Below are positions 7,038-14,535 of a stretch of DNA of 18,051 nt, piece after piece. This stretch comes from an uncultured Bacilli bacterium (GTDB lineage Bacteria; Bacillota_I; Bacilli_A; RF39; UBA660): contig CALVPO010000017.1 in NCBI GenBank assembly GCA_944351345.1, positions 1 to 18,051 of the forward strand, in the 5' to 3' direction. Numbering within the stretch: position 1 is the stretch's first letter; every line of letters begins with the position of its first letter. A program made the translations under genes and the position numbers. Below the pieces are notes generated by a model. It had not been told where the DNA came from. It saw only the letters and a program-made list of their open reading frames with translations, and did no database searches.

Positions 7038-7613
7038 TTATTTAAAATATTTTACTCTTTTTTGTTGTTTATCAGGTGATATCTCTTCTAATTCTTTAGT
7101 TACTATATTAAAGTTATAACAACTATTTCCTTTTAATAATATTCCCTCTTCTTCAAAGCCAGTTAAATTTCTAGTTAATCTTGGAAGATAATCTTGTTTT
7201 TTTCCAAACATTGATATTGTTCTTAATGTTTTTTCTTCATCTAGAGCTGCTATATCCGAAATATTTCCTGTTGTATTTGTTTGAATTAGTTTTATTATTG
7301 TTTGATAATACTTGGAATAAGCTTCATTAGTAATAGAATTTATTAGGGCATTTATTAATTCTTCTTTTTTTATAACATTATTTTCATCTGTTATTTTTTT
7401 ATCAGCAATTAATTTTGATATTATTATGCCAAACATACTATTTTTTTCTACAAATAATTTTTTATTTAATAACTCCCTATATTCTAAAATTAAGTTAGCA
7501 TAGTCAGTATAATTGTTATTGTCTAATATAGTAGCTAAAATAAATATATTTGCAATTGTATTATCTATTATGTAATAATTGTTATCAATATAACTTGTTA
7601 TTACTAGTCCCAT
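7038..7613 (-). CDS. Hypothetical protein (191 aa), unrecognised family
   Basis: I do not recognise this protein. It is 191 aa, cytoplasmic by appearance, with no signal peptide or confident membrane segment (residues 18-30 are mildly hydrophobic). The first about 110 residues look mainly helical and are rich in Ile, Asn and Leu. A more polar second half contains LDEEKTLRTISMFGKKQDYLPRL and a Lys-rich end (DKQQKRVKYFK). GGAGG with 7-base spacing supports ATG 7613 and argues that it is a real gene. It lies between the rplQ terminator and the rel promoter, where many Bacillota have ECF transporter genes. Its codon use resembles its neighbours. Confidence 0.8.
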   Translation of the reverse strand: MGLVITSYIDNNYYIIDNTIANIFILATILDNNNYTDYANLILEYRELLNKKLFVEKNSMFGIIISKLIADKKITDENNVIKKEELINALINSITNEAYSKYYQTIIKLIQTNTTGNISDIAALDEEKTLRTISMFGKKQDYLPRLTRNLTGFEEEGILLKGNSCYNFNIVTKELEEISPDKQQKRVKYFK

Positions 7614-7641
7614 AATTTGCCTCCTGTTATTTTTGATATAT

Positions 7642-7667
7642 AAAAAAGGGCATCATAAAAGATGTCC
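7642..7667 (-). terminator. Rho-independent terminator after rplQ
   Basis: On the minus strand GGACATC and GATGCCC pair around a TTTTAT loop with one A-C mismatch, and six T follow at once. It lies 10 bases past the rplQ stop and 28 bases before the next start codon. It probably ends or attenuates the ribosomal operon. No convincing separate promoter is visible for the downstream gene, so some read-through is likely. Confidence 0.7.
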
Positions 7668-7676
7668 ATAATATTT

Positions 7677-8018
7677 TTATACTAGTTTTAAGATAACCAT
7701 TAAAGCATTATCTCCACGTCTTTCTTCTTTCTTGATTATTCTAGTATAACCACCATTTCTTCCTTCATAACGAGGTGCTAATTCGTTAAACACTTTGTTT
7801 ACACATGCTTCGTCATTATGTAGGAAAGCTAAAGCAAGTCTTCTTGATACTAAAGTATTTTTCTTACCATAACTAATCATTTTATCAAAAACTTTTCTTA
7901 CTTCTTTGGCTCTTGCTTCTGTTGTTGTAATAGATTCATTTTGAATTAATTGTTTAGTTAAAGTAGCTAGTATACTTCTTCTATGTTTGTTATCTTTTCC
8001 TAATTTTCTGTAAGCCAT
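7677..8018 (-). CDS. rplQ: 50S ribosomal protein L17 (bL17)
   Basis: L17 lies near the bottom of the exit tunnel on the 50S subunit. The 113-aa product starts MAYRKLGKDNKHRRSILATLT and has the ESITTTEARAKEVRKVFDKMI segment and RLALAFLHNDEACVNKVF. It ends with YTRIIKKEERRGDNALMVILKLV, the normal bL17 end. GGAGG precedes the ATG by 6 bases. It is the last gene of the ribosomal super-operon; a hairpin with a T6 tail starts 10 bases beyond the stop. Confidence 0.96.
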   Translation of the reverse strand: MAYRKLGKDNKHRRSILATLTKQLIQNESITTTEARAKEVRKVFDKMISYGKKNTLVSRRLALAFLHNDEACVNKVFNELAPRYEGRNGGYTRIIKKEERRGDNALMVILKLV

Positions 8019-8031
8019 AATATCCTCCTAA

Positions 8032-8988
8032 CTAATCTTCATCTCTAAAATTAAGTCCCATACTTTTTACTTTGTCAATTACTTCTTTTAGCGACTTTTT
8101 ACCTAAATTACGTATTTTCATCATTTCGTTTTCTGATTTATCAGTTAAGTCTCTTAAATTTAAGATACCTGCTCTTTTTAAGCAATTATATGCTCTAACA
8201 CTTAAATCTAAATCATCTATAGAAGTTTCTAATATTTTTTGATTTGGATCTTCAGCTTTAGAAGACATAAGTCCAGTTTCATCAGCTATTTCATTTAAAT
8301 CAGTTAATATCTCGAAATGTTCTATTAAAATTCTACTGGCAAGTGCTATTGATTCTTCTGGTGTGATTGAACCGTTAGTCCATACTTCTAATATTAATTT
8401 GTCGTAGTTATTATCCTGACCTACACGAGCAGATTCTACTTCATAGTTAATTCTTTCGATTGGAGAATATAGGCTATCTATAAATATTACGTTTTGTTTA
8501 GCATTATCTCCATATTTTGCTTTATTTTCTTCTGCTCTTGCATAACCACGTCCATTAGAAATAGTCATTTCCATATTTATACTTCCGCCTTCAGCTAAAG
8601 TACAAATTAGTTGTTCAGGATTTAATATTTCTATATCAGCATCAGCTTCTATATCGTCTGCTAATACTTCTCCTGGTCCTTCTTTATGTAATCTTAAAAC
8701 TAATGAATAGTCATCTGAATGATTTTTAATAACTACACTTTTTAAATTAAGAACGATTGCTGTAACATCTTCTATTACTCCATCAATTTTTTGAAATTCA
8801 TGAGCAACTCCATCAATTTTTACACTAGAAATTGCATCTCCAGGTAGTGAAGATAGCATTGTTCTTCTTAGTGCATTACCTAAGGTAGTTCCGAATCCTC
8901 TTTCTAATGGTTCAATTTCAAATTTACCATAACTATCACTTTCGATATATTCTTTTACTTTATAATCAGGTTTTTCAAATTTTAACAT
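8032..8988 (-). CDS. rpoA: RNA polymerase alpha subunit
   Basis: Alpha dimerises to nucleate RNA polymerase assembly and contacts UP elements and activators. From ATG 8988 the protein has 318 aa. The N-terminal domain (about 1-225) has FEIEPLERGFGTTLGNALRR and the LPGDAISSVKIDGVAHEF loop. An acidic linker follows. The C-terminal domain (about 245-318) has LDLSVRAYNCLKRAGI and IRNLGKKSLKEVIDKV, with helix-hairpin-helix DNA-contact residues. In-frame GTG 8997 lies inside the GGGAG site, so the ATG with 8-base spacing is preferred. rplQ follows after 13 bases. Confidence 0.97.
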   Translation of the reverse strand: MLKFEKPDYKVKEYIESDSYGKFEIEPLERGFGTTLGNALRRTMLSSLPGDAISSVKIDGVAHEFQKIDGVIEDVTAIVLNLKSVVIKNHSDDYSLVLRLHKEGPGEVLADDIEADADIEILNPEQLICTLAEGGSINMEMTISNGRGYARAEENKAKYGDNAKQNVIFIDSLYSPIERINYEVESARVGQDNNYDKLILEVWTNGSITPEESIALASRILIEHFEILTDLNEIADETGLMSSKAEDPNQKILETSIDDLDLSVRAYNCLKRAGILNLRDLTDKSENEMMKIRNLGKKSLKEVIDKVKSMGLNFRDED

Positions 8989-9012
8989 TAACAACACTCC
9001 CTTTCTCGTATT

Positions 9013-9402
9013 TTAATGTACTTTCTTTGGTGGACGGCATCCATTATGTGGGATTGGTGTTTCATCACTTATATTAGTTATTTCTAAGCCAGTTGCTTGC
9101 AATGATTTTATTGCAGCTTCACGACCTGCACCTAATCCTTTAACTATAACTGATATTTTCTTCATACCCATTTCAACTGCTTTATTTCCAGCCATTTCAG
9201 CACTTTTGCTAGCTGCATAAGCAGTTGATTTTTTACTTCCTTTGATACCTTGTGTACCACTTGATGCCCAACATAATGTGTTACCATCTACATCAGTTAT
9301 TGTTACAACTGTATTGTTGAAAGTAGATAAAATATGAGCAACACCAATAGGGACATTCTTCTTTACTTTACGTTTTCTAGCATTATATTTACTCTTTGCC
9401 AT
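9013..9402 (-). CDS. rpsK: 30S ribosomal protein S11 (uS11)
   Basis: S11 forms part of the 30S platform near the mRNA exit and Shine-Dalgarno helix. The 129-aa product contains GVAHILSTFNNTVVTITDVDG, WASSGTQGIKGSKKSTAYAA, VIVKGLGAGREAAIKSLQA and the C-terminal ISDETPIPHNGCRPPKK signature. The Asn-Gly pair in PHNGCRPP is the position known in other bacteria to isomerise to isoaspartate. GGAGG precedes the ATG. It lies 24 bases after rpsM and 24 before the preferred rpoA start. Confidence 0.97.
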   Translation of the reverse strand: MAKSKYNARKRKVKKNVPIGVAHILSTFNNTVVTITDVDGNTLCWASSGTQGIKGSKKSTAYAASKSAEMAGNKAVEMGMKKISVIVKGLGAGREAAIKSLQATGLEITNISDETPIPHNGCRPPKKVH

Positions 9403-9426
9403 AAAAGTTAACCTCCTTAAATTATA

Positions 9427-9792
9427 TTATTTCTTTTTATTAGCAACTACTTTACCTCTACCTTTACGAGTTCTAGCGTTACTTCTAGTACTTTGTCCTC
9501 TTACTGGTAGACCCTTAATATGTCTTATACCTCTATAACATCTAATTTCTTTTAAAGTCTTTATATTCATAGCTTTTTCTCTTCTTAAGTCACCTTCAAT
9601 TGGATATTTATCTAATTCTTTTCTTATTTTAGTCCATTCTTCTTCTGTTAAATCTTTAGCTTTTTTATCTGGATCTATCCCAGCATCTTCTAAGATTTTT
9701 CCAGATAGCTTTCTACCAATGCCATGGATATATGTTAAAGCTATTTCAATTCTTTTATTATCTGGTATATCAACACCTTTTATACGTGCCAT
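9427..9792 (-). CDS. rpsM: 30S ribosomal protein S13 (uS13)
   Basis: S13 is at the top of the 30S head and forms inter-subunit bridges with L5. The 121-aa product starts MARIKGVDIPDNKRIEIALTY and has YIHGIGRKLSGKIL (helix-two-turn-helix region). The C-terminal signature is CYRGIRHIKGLPVRGQSTRSNARTRKG, followed by a Lys-rich tail. ATG at 9792 follows GGGAGG. Start of the classical alpha operon group rpsM-rpsK-rpoA-rplQ. Confidence 0.96.
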   Translation of the reverse strand: MARIKGVDIPDNKRIEIALTYIHGIGRKLSGKILEDAGIDPDKKAKDLTEEEWTKIRKELDKYPIEGDLRREKAMNIKTLKEIRCYRGIRHIKGLPVRGQSTRSNARTRKGRGKVVANKKK

Positions 9793-9807
9793 AATTATTC
9801 CTCCCTA

Positions 9808-9924
9808 TTACTTACCTTGTTTTTGTTTGTGTTTAGGATTTTCACAAATTACCCTAACTACACCTTTTCTTTTTATTACTTTACATTTTTCACAAATAGG
9901 TTTAACTGACGCTCTTACTTTCAT
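9808..9924 (-). CDS. rpmJ: 50S ribosomal protein L36 (bL36), zinc-binding
   Basis: A 38-codon gene, too short for length-filtered ORF lists. The product begins MKVRASVKPICEKCK and ends HKQKQGK. Cys11, Cys14, Cys27 and His32 form the C-x2-C-x12-C-x4-H zinc ribbon that defines the C+ form of L36. L36 stabilises 23S rRNA near the peptidyl-transferase region. GGAGG precedes the ATG. It sits 11 bases after infA and 15 before rpsM, the canonical infA-rpmJ-rpsM order. One extra Lys at the end is the only deviation from the usual 37-aa form. Confidence 0.96.
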   Translation of the reverse strand: MKVRASVKPICEKCKVIKRKGVVRVICENPKHKQKQGK

Positions 9925-9935
9925 AATATTTCCTC

Positions 9936-10154
9936 CTATTTCTCATTATAAACTATACGCCCATGTGTTAGATCATAAGGTGACAATTCTATAACTACTG
10001 TATCACCTGGTAAAATACGTATATTGTTTACGCGCATTTTACCAGAAACATGGGCTTCTACAATATGTCCTCCGTTTACTTCAACTTTGAACTTACCACC
10101 AGGAATAATATCTACTACTTTTCCTTTGGTTTTAATAACATCATTATTGCTCAT
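9936..10154 (-). CDS. infA: Translation initiation factor IF-1
   Basis: IF-1 binds the 30S A site during initiation. From the ATG at 10154 the protein is 72 aa, the standard length. It is a single OB fold with KTKGKVVDIIPGGKFKVEV, HIVEAHVSGKMRVNNIRILPGD and VVIELSPYDLTHGRIVYN. An in-frame ATG at 10163 lies directly against GGAG, whereas the one at 10154 has 9 bases of spacing and matches the family N-terminus. An extended -10 promoter candidate lies about 30 bases upstream. rpmJ follows after 11 bases. Confidence 0.95.
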   Translation of the reverse strand: MSNNDVIKTKGKVVDIIPGGKFKVEVNGGHIVEAHVSGKMRVNNIRILPGDTVVIELSPYDLTHGRIVYNEK

Positions 10155-10189
10155 AATAATCATCTCCTGTTATTAATTTAATCACCTAT

Positions 10190-10218
10190 ATTTTAGCACA
10201 TTTGCTTAATTATATATA
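10190..10218 (-). promoter_or_regulatory. Internal promoter before infA
   Basis: Minus-strand TGCTAAAAT (10198-10190) is an extended -10. The -35 region is poor (TATATA) and falls inside an AT palindrome. It would give a start near 10184 and a leader of about 30 bases before the infA ATG. It could give extra transcription of infA-rpmJ-rpsM-rpsK-rpoA-rplQ. Confidence 0.45.
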
Positions 10219-10223
10219 ATTAA
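10206..10223. repeat. 18-bp perfect palindrome between adk and infA
   Basis: ttaattatatataattaa reads the same on both strands. It starts 3 bases past the adk stop and overlaps the -35 region of the infA promoter candidate. It may be an operator or a weak hairpin, but it is pure A/T in an AT-rich gap, so chance is possible. Confidence 0.35.
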
Positions 10224-10225
10224 AT

Positions 10226-10882
10226 TTAATTTATTATTTTTTTAATTTCATTAAATATATCCTGTGCTGAATCATTTTCATTTACTTTTATTATTCTAAG
10301 GATACCTAAATTATTATAATAATCAATTAATGGACTGGTTTCAATTAAATATGTATTAAATCTATTTAGGAATGTTTCCTTATTGTCGTCTGTTCTTGCT
10401 CTTAGTGTGTGGCCACATTTATCACAGATACCTTCAATGGCTGGAGATAATTCTGCTACACTAGTATTATAAGATGCTCCACAAAATGAACAAATTAGTC
10501 TATTTTCTGTTCTAGATAAAGCTAATTCTTTATCTATATCCATAAATATTACTACACCAATATCTTTTTTTAATTCAGACAATAAATCTTTATATATTGT
10601 TGCCTGTTCAATATTTCTAGGATAACCATCTAATATATATCCATCATTACAATCTACTCTACTAATTCTTTCTCTTAATAACTTAACAATTATGTCATTA
10701 CTTACTAGTTTGCCTTCATCTATTACTTTCTGCAACTCTTTACCTAAGATACTTCCTGATTTTATTTCATCACGAAGTAAATCTCCTGTTGATATATGAG
10801 GAATATTATATTCAGTGCTAATTAATTTAGATTGTGTTCCTTTTCCAGCTGCAGGTGGTGCTATAAATATAATATTCTTCAT
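10226..10882 (-). CDS. adk: Adenylate kinase, zinc-LID type
   Basis: Catalyses ATP + AMP to 2 ADP in the cytoplasm. The 218-aa length is that of the long bacterial form. AMP-binding and core motifs are present: STGDLLRDEI, DGYPRNIEQA and a LID from about residue 127. In the LID, Cys131-x2-Cys134 and Cys153-x2-Cys156 should bind a structural zinc, as in Gram-positive enzymes. The P-loop is atypical. The usual GxPGxGKGT reads APPAAGKGT (residues 8-16), with Ala at two Gly positions, while the catalytic Lys14 and following Gly-Thr remain. The gene overlaps secY by the TAATG junction. map, which often follows adk, is absent. Confidence 0.95.
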   Translation of the reverse strand: MKNIIFIAPPAAGKGTQSKLISTEYNIPHISTGDLLRDEIKSGSILGKELQKVIDEGKLVSNDIIVKLLRERISRVDCNDGYILDGYPRNIEQATIYKDLLSELKKDIGVVIFMDIDKELALSRTENRLICSFCGASYNTSVAELSPAIEGICDKCGHTLRARTDDNKETFLNRFNTYLIETSPLIDYYNNLGILRIIKVNENDSAQDIFNEIKKIIN

Positions 10883-12141
10883 TATCTACTCCTTCTTCCA
10901 TAATTTCTATTTATTAGGCTGCTTTCTAATTGTCTTGTAGTCTCTAGAGCAACACCTACGATAATTAGAATACTTGTTCCTCCTATACTTACGCTAGTTG
11001 GTAAGTTAGTAGACATAAAACTAGATACTACTATAGGAAGTCCTGCTATTACTGCAATAAACAAAGCACCCACTAAAGTTATTCTTCCTAATACTGTTTT
11101 TATATAATTTATAGTTTCTTTTCCAGGTCTTACACCAGGTATATATCCACCTTGTCTAGCTAAATTTTTAGATAGTTCCTTAGGATTTACCTGGATAAAT
11201 GTGTAGAAGAAACTAAATGCAAATATTAAAACTATGTATACAACAAATCCTGTAGGAGTTGTATAATTAACATATTTATTAACAAATGTCACAAAGCCAT
11301 TTTCACTATTCATAAGTCCTGCTATAAATGTTGGTACTGTAAATATTACAGATGCAAATATAACAGGCATTACATTAGCAGAATTTAGTTTAAATGGAAT
11401 ATAGTTTTGTTTAGAACCATACGAAGATGTTGTTTGATTAGAATATTGAATAGGTATGCGTCTTTCAGACTCTTGAACAAATACTACTGCTACTATTATT
11501 ATTACGTAAACTAATATAAATAATATATATTCAATTATTCCTAAGAATAATGACGAATTATCTATTACTAAGGCTTTAAATGTATCAATAAATGATGCAG
11601 GAATAGTTGCCAAAATACCGGCCATTATTATTAGAGAAATTCCATTTCCTATACCTTTTTGGGTTATTCTATCACCAAGCCATAATAAGAATGCTGTACC
11701 CGCTGTTAGAATAATAGTTATTCTTATATAATCCATTGCTGTAGCATCCTGTACTAGGGCAAATGACATTCCAAATCCTTCTAAAAAGGCTATTCCAATT
11801 CCTAGAAACCTATTTATTTGATTTATCTTTTGCCTTCCGGCCGCTCCACTATCTCTTAATTCTGTAAAGTATGGTATTATGTCCATCTGTAGTAATCCTG
11901 TAATAATTGTTGCTGAAATATATGGCATTACACCTAATGCAAATATAGAAAATCTTTGGATAGAGCCACCAGTTATAGCATTTGCTAATTCTCCGAAATC
12001 AATATCTTTTAGTGTAGTTACACCTGGTACTGGTATTGTAGTACCAACTATAAATATGAATAAACATAATAAAGTAAAACCTATTCTTTTTCTTATATCT
12101 TTATTTTTTTTGCTAAATATTAGTTTAAGGTTTCTAAACAT
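10882..12141 (-). CDS. secY: Preprotein translocase channel subunit SecY
   Basis: SecY is the protein-conducting channel of the SecYEG translocon in the cytoplasmic membrane. The 419-aa protein has ten hydrophobic segments. The first lies in IGFTLLCLFIFIVGTTIPVPGV, followed by the plug region. The cytoplasmic loop after TM4 contains RITQKGIGNGISLIIMAGI, and the TM6-7 loop contains ESERRIPIQYSNQT. The C-terminal part has NLARQGGYIPGVRPGKETINYI, a SecY signature. The start ATG is 1 base after rplO, with AGGTGATC as Shine-Dalgarno. The stop overlaps adk (TAATG). Confidence 0.97.
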   Translation of the reverse strand: MFRNLKLIFSKKNKDIRKRIGFTLLCLFIFIVGTTIPVPGVTTLKDIDFGELANAITGGSIQRFSIFALGVMPYISATIITGLLQMDIIPYFTELRDSGAAGRQKINQINRFLGIGIAFLEGFGMSFALVQDATAMDYIRITIILTAGTAFLLWLGDRITQKGIGNGISLIIMAGILATIPASFIDTFKALVIDNSSLFLGIIEYILFILVYVIIIVAVVFVQESERRIPIQYSNQTTSSYGSKQNYIPFKLNSANVMPVIFASVIFTVPTFIAGLMNSENGFVTFVNKYVNYTTPTGFVVYIVLIFAFSFFYTFIQVNPKELSKNLARQGGYIPGVRPGKETINYIKTVLGRITLVGALFIAVIAGLPIVVSSFMSTNLPTSVSIGGTSILIIVGVALETTRQLESSLINRNYGRRSR

Positions 12142-12142
12142 C

Positions 12143-12580
12143 CTAGATCACCTCAGTTTTTCCACCAATATTTTCTATTTTTAATTTAGCACTAGCAGAG
12201 AATTTATTTGCTTTGACAGTTAATTTTTTTGTTAATTCTCCGTTGCCTAAAATTTTGATACCATCTAATTCTTTTTTGATTAATCCAGTCTCAATTAATA
12301 ATTCTGGTGTTACAACTGTATTTTCATCAAAACGATTTAAATCGCTTACGTTTACACATGCATATACAGTTTTAAATCTAGCATTAGAAAATCCTCTTTT
12401 ACGTAATCTTCTAAATAGTGGTAATTGACCACCTTCAAAACCTGGTCTTACACCGCCACCAGATCTAGCGTTTTGTCCTTTCTCACCTTTTCCAGCAGTT
12501 TTAGAATATTTTCCGCCACGACCTACTCTTTTTTTAGAGTGAGTTGAGCCATATGCTGGTTTTAATTCATGTAACTTCAT
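12143..12580 (-). CDS. rplO: 50S ribosomal protein L15 (uL15)
   Basis: L15 is an early assembly protein that binds 23S rRNA. The 145-aa product has the basic Gly-rich N-terminal extension (KKRVGRGGKYSKTAGKGEKGQNARSGG, residues about 17-43) and the FEGGQLPLFRRLRKRGFSN segment. The C-terminal globular domain ends KANKFSASAKLKIENIGGKTEVI. ATG at 12580 overlaps the rpsE stop. The stop (TAG) is one base from the secY ATG, so rpsE, rplO and secY are likely translationally coupled. Confidence 0.96.
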   Translation of the reverse strand: MKLHELKPAYGSTHSKKRVGRGGKYSKTAGKGEKGQNARSGGGVRPGFEGGQLPLFRRLRKRGFSNARFKTVYACVNVSDLNRFDENTVVTPELLIETGLIKKELDGIKILGNGELTKKLTVKANKFSASAKLKIENIGGKTEVI

Positions 12581-13155
12581 TATCCTCTAATCTCCTCTAT
12601 ACTTTTTCCTCTTAAAGCTGCTACATGAGCAATACTTTTTTGATTTTCTAGAGCTTTTAAAGTTGCTCTTGCTTGGTTAATTTTTGTACTAGAACCAAGA
12701 CTTTTTGAAAGGACATCTTTTACACCTGCTAATTCTAAAACATCTCTAAGTGGGCCACCAGCTTTTACTCCAGTACCTTCTGTTGCAGGTTTTAACATAA
12801 CTTTTGCTGCTCCTACTTTAGAAACAATTTCATGAGAAATAGTACGATTATCTACTAATTCTACATTAATTAGATTTTTAGAAGCTGCTTGAGTTGCTTT
12901 TTTTACTGCATCTGGCATTTCTTTTGCTTTACCAGTTCCTATTCCAACTCTACCTTTTCCATTTCCTACTACTACTGTAGCTAAGAAACGAAATTGGCGA
13001 CCACCTTTAACAACTTTAGTAACACGCTTAATGTCTATTACTTTATCCTCTAAATCTGATTTTTGTCTAGAAAAGTTATTGTTACGACGAGGACGTCTGT
13101 TATTATTCTTACGTGGTCTATCTTTTCCGTTTGTATTCTTAACTTCTTCGTTCAT
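12580..13155 (-). CDS. rpsE: 30S ribosomal protein S5 (uS5)
   Basis: S5 acts at the mRNA entry site and in decoding accuracy. The 191-aa protein is longer than the usual about 166 because of an N-terminal extension of about 30 residues rich in Arg, Asn and Lys (RPRKNNNRRPRRNNNFSRQ). The S5 dsRBD-like domain follows: DIKRVTKVVKGGRQFRFLATVVVGNGKGRVGIG. The C-terminal domain has the KVMLKPATEGTGVKAGGPLRDVLELAG block. The stop overlaps the rplO start (TAATG), leaving no room for rpmD, which normally lies between them. Confidence 0.96.
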   Translation of the reverse strand: MNEEVKNTNGKDRPRKNNNRRPRRNNNFSRQKSDLEDKVIDIKRVTKVVKGGRQFRFLATVVVGNGKGRVGIGTGKAKEMPDAVKKATQAASKNLINVELVDNRTISHEIVSKVGAAKVMLKPATEGTGVKAGGPLRDVLELAGVKDVLSKSLGSSTKINQARATLKALENQKSIAHVAALRGKSIEEIRG

Positions 13156-13173
13156 AAGTTTTTCCTCCTCTAC

Positions 13174-13536
13174 TTAGAATTCTAAGCCATTTTCACGTGC
13201 TGCTTCTGCTAAAGCTTTAACACGTCCATGATATAAGTATCCACTTCTATCAAAAACAACTTTTTTAACATTAACGTCTTTTGCTCTTTTTGCTATTTCA
13301 GCTCCTATAATTTTAGCTGCTTCTACATTACCGCCATTTTTTATTTTTAAACCACTCTCTAGAGTAGAAGCACTAGCTAGTGTAACACCTTTAGTATCAT
13401 CTATTATTTGAGCTGATATATTTGCGTTTGATCTAAAAACACTAAGTCTAGGTCTGTCGTTAGTTCCACTTACAGTATTTCTAATTCTTTTGTGTCTTTC
13501 TAAACGCATAGCATTTCTTGAAACTTTATTTATCAT
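13174..13536 (-). CDS. rplR: 50S ribosomal protein L18 (uL18)
   Basis: L18 binds 5S rRNA together with L5 in the central protuberance. The 120-aa product contains RLERHKRIRNTVSGTNDRPR, LSVFRSNANISAQIIDD and the C-terminal VVFDRSGYLYHGRVKALAEAA. The start is a little unusual. The AAGGAG is about 14 bases before the ATG at 13536, longer than the 5-9 bases elsewhere in the operon, and no in-frame start codon lies closer. This may mean reduced or coupled initiation after rplF, which ends 19 bases upstream. Confidence 0.94.
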   Translation of the reverse strand: MINKVSRNAMRLERHKRIRNTVSGTNDRPRLSVFRSNANISAQIIDDTKGVTLASASTLESGLKIKNGGNVEAAKIIGAEIAKRAKDVNVKKVVFDRSGYLYHGRVKALAEAARENGLEF

Positions 13537-13555
13537 AAGCCACTTTCACACTCCT

Positions 13556-14095
13556 TTATTTAGACGCTTTCTTTCCTTCTTTAGTACGAACAACCTCATC
13601 TTTATAACGAATTCCTTTACCTTTATATGGTTCTGGCTTTCTAAATTCTCTTATTTCAGCTGCAAATTGTCCAATTGCACATTTATCTATTCCAGATAAT
13701 TCAATTTCAGTATTACTAATAGCTTTTACTTCTATTCCAGCTGGAATTTCTATTTCATCTAAATGTGATTTACCGTCTTGAATACTTAATGTTTTACCTT
13801 TGATATTAAAACGATAACCAACACCAACAATTTCTAATCCTTTAGTATATCCTTTAGTTACACCAATTATCATATTATTAATTAAAGAATTTGTTGTCCC
13901 ATGCATTTTTCTTGTTTGTTTAGCATTATCTAATGTTTTAACAGTTATTTTTTTATCCTCAATATTTACCTCGATAGCAGGATCTATATTTAGAGATAAT
14001 TCGCCTTTAGGTCCTTTAACTGTTAATTTTTGTTCATTTAATTCAACATTAACGTTATCAGGTATTGTTAAAATTCTCTTACCAATACGACTCAT
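13556..14095 (-). CDS. rplF: 50S ribosomal protein L6 (uL6)
   Basis: L6 is located near the GTPase-associated region at the base of the L7/L12 stalk. The 179-aa product starts MSRIGKRILTIPDNVNVEL and has two tandem L6 folds. The first ends near the TRKMHGTTNSLINNMIIGVTKGY region. The second carries VGVGYRFNIKGKTL and the C-terminal signature REFRKPEPYKGKGIRYKDE. Start ATG is 6 bases after AAGGAGGG. Normal length, with a short Lys-rich end. Confidence 0.96.
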   Translation of the reverse strand: MSRIGKRILTIPDNVNVELNEQKLTVKGPKGELSLNIDPAIEVNIEDKKITVKTLDNAKQTRKMHGTTNSLINNMIIGVTKGYTKGLEIVGVGYRFNIKGKTLSIQDGKSHLDEIEIPAGIEVKAISNTEIELSGIDKCAIGQFAAEIREFRKPEPYKGKGIRYKDEVVRTKEGKKASK

Positions 14096-14109
14096 TTTAT
14101 CCCTCCTTA

Positions 14110-14502
14110 TTACCAGATATAAGCTATTACTTCGCCACCAATATTGTTCTTACGAGCTAATTTATCAGTCATAATTCCTTTTGATGTTGAAATGATAGCG
14201 ATTCCTAAACCATTTAATACATAAGGAATTTCATCTGCTTTAGCATAAACACGAAGACCTGGTTTAGAAATTCTTTTTAGTCCTGTAATAACTCTTTCTT
14301 TATTATTTGCATATTTTAAAGTTAATGTTAAAATATTTTGAACGTCGTTTTTACTTACACTAAAATTTGTAATATAACCTTCATCTTTTAAAATTGTAGC
14401 TATTTGTTCTTTCATTTTTGAAGATGGCATAGTTACAGTTTTAGCACGATTTTGATTTGCATTACGAATACGTGTTAGCATATCTGCTACTGGATCTGTC
14501 AT
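14110..14502 (-). CDS. rpsH: 30S ribosomal protein S8 (uS8)
   Basis: S8 is a primary 16S rRNA-binder (helix 21). In E. coli it is the translational repressor of the spc operon; I cannot tell whether that holds here. The 130-aa protein begins MTDPVADMLTRIRNANQNR and contains PSSKMKEQIATILKDEGYI. It ends with the STSKGIMTDKLARKNNIGGEVIAYIW signature. ATG follows GGAGG. It lies 33 bases after rpsZ and 14 before rplF. Confidence 0.96.
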   Translation of the reverse strand: MTDPVADMLTRIRNANQNRAKTVTMPSSKMKEQIATILKDEGYITNFSVSKNDVQNILTLTLKYANNKERVITGLKRISKPGLRVYAKADEIPYVLNGLGIAIISTSKGIMTDKLARKNNIGGEVIAYIW

Positions 14503-14535
14503 TAAAATCCCTCCTTCTAATATTTTCTAGTTAAA

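Noticed and set aside
12570..12600. A hidden or very short rpmD between rpsE and rplO
   Set aside because: The two genes overlap directly; no space in any frame.
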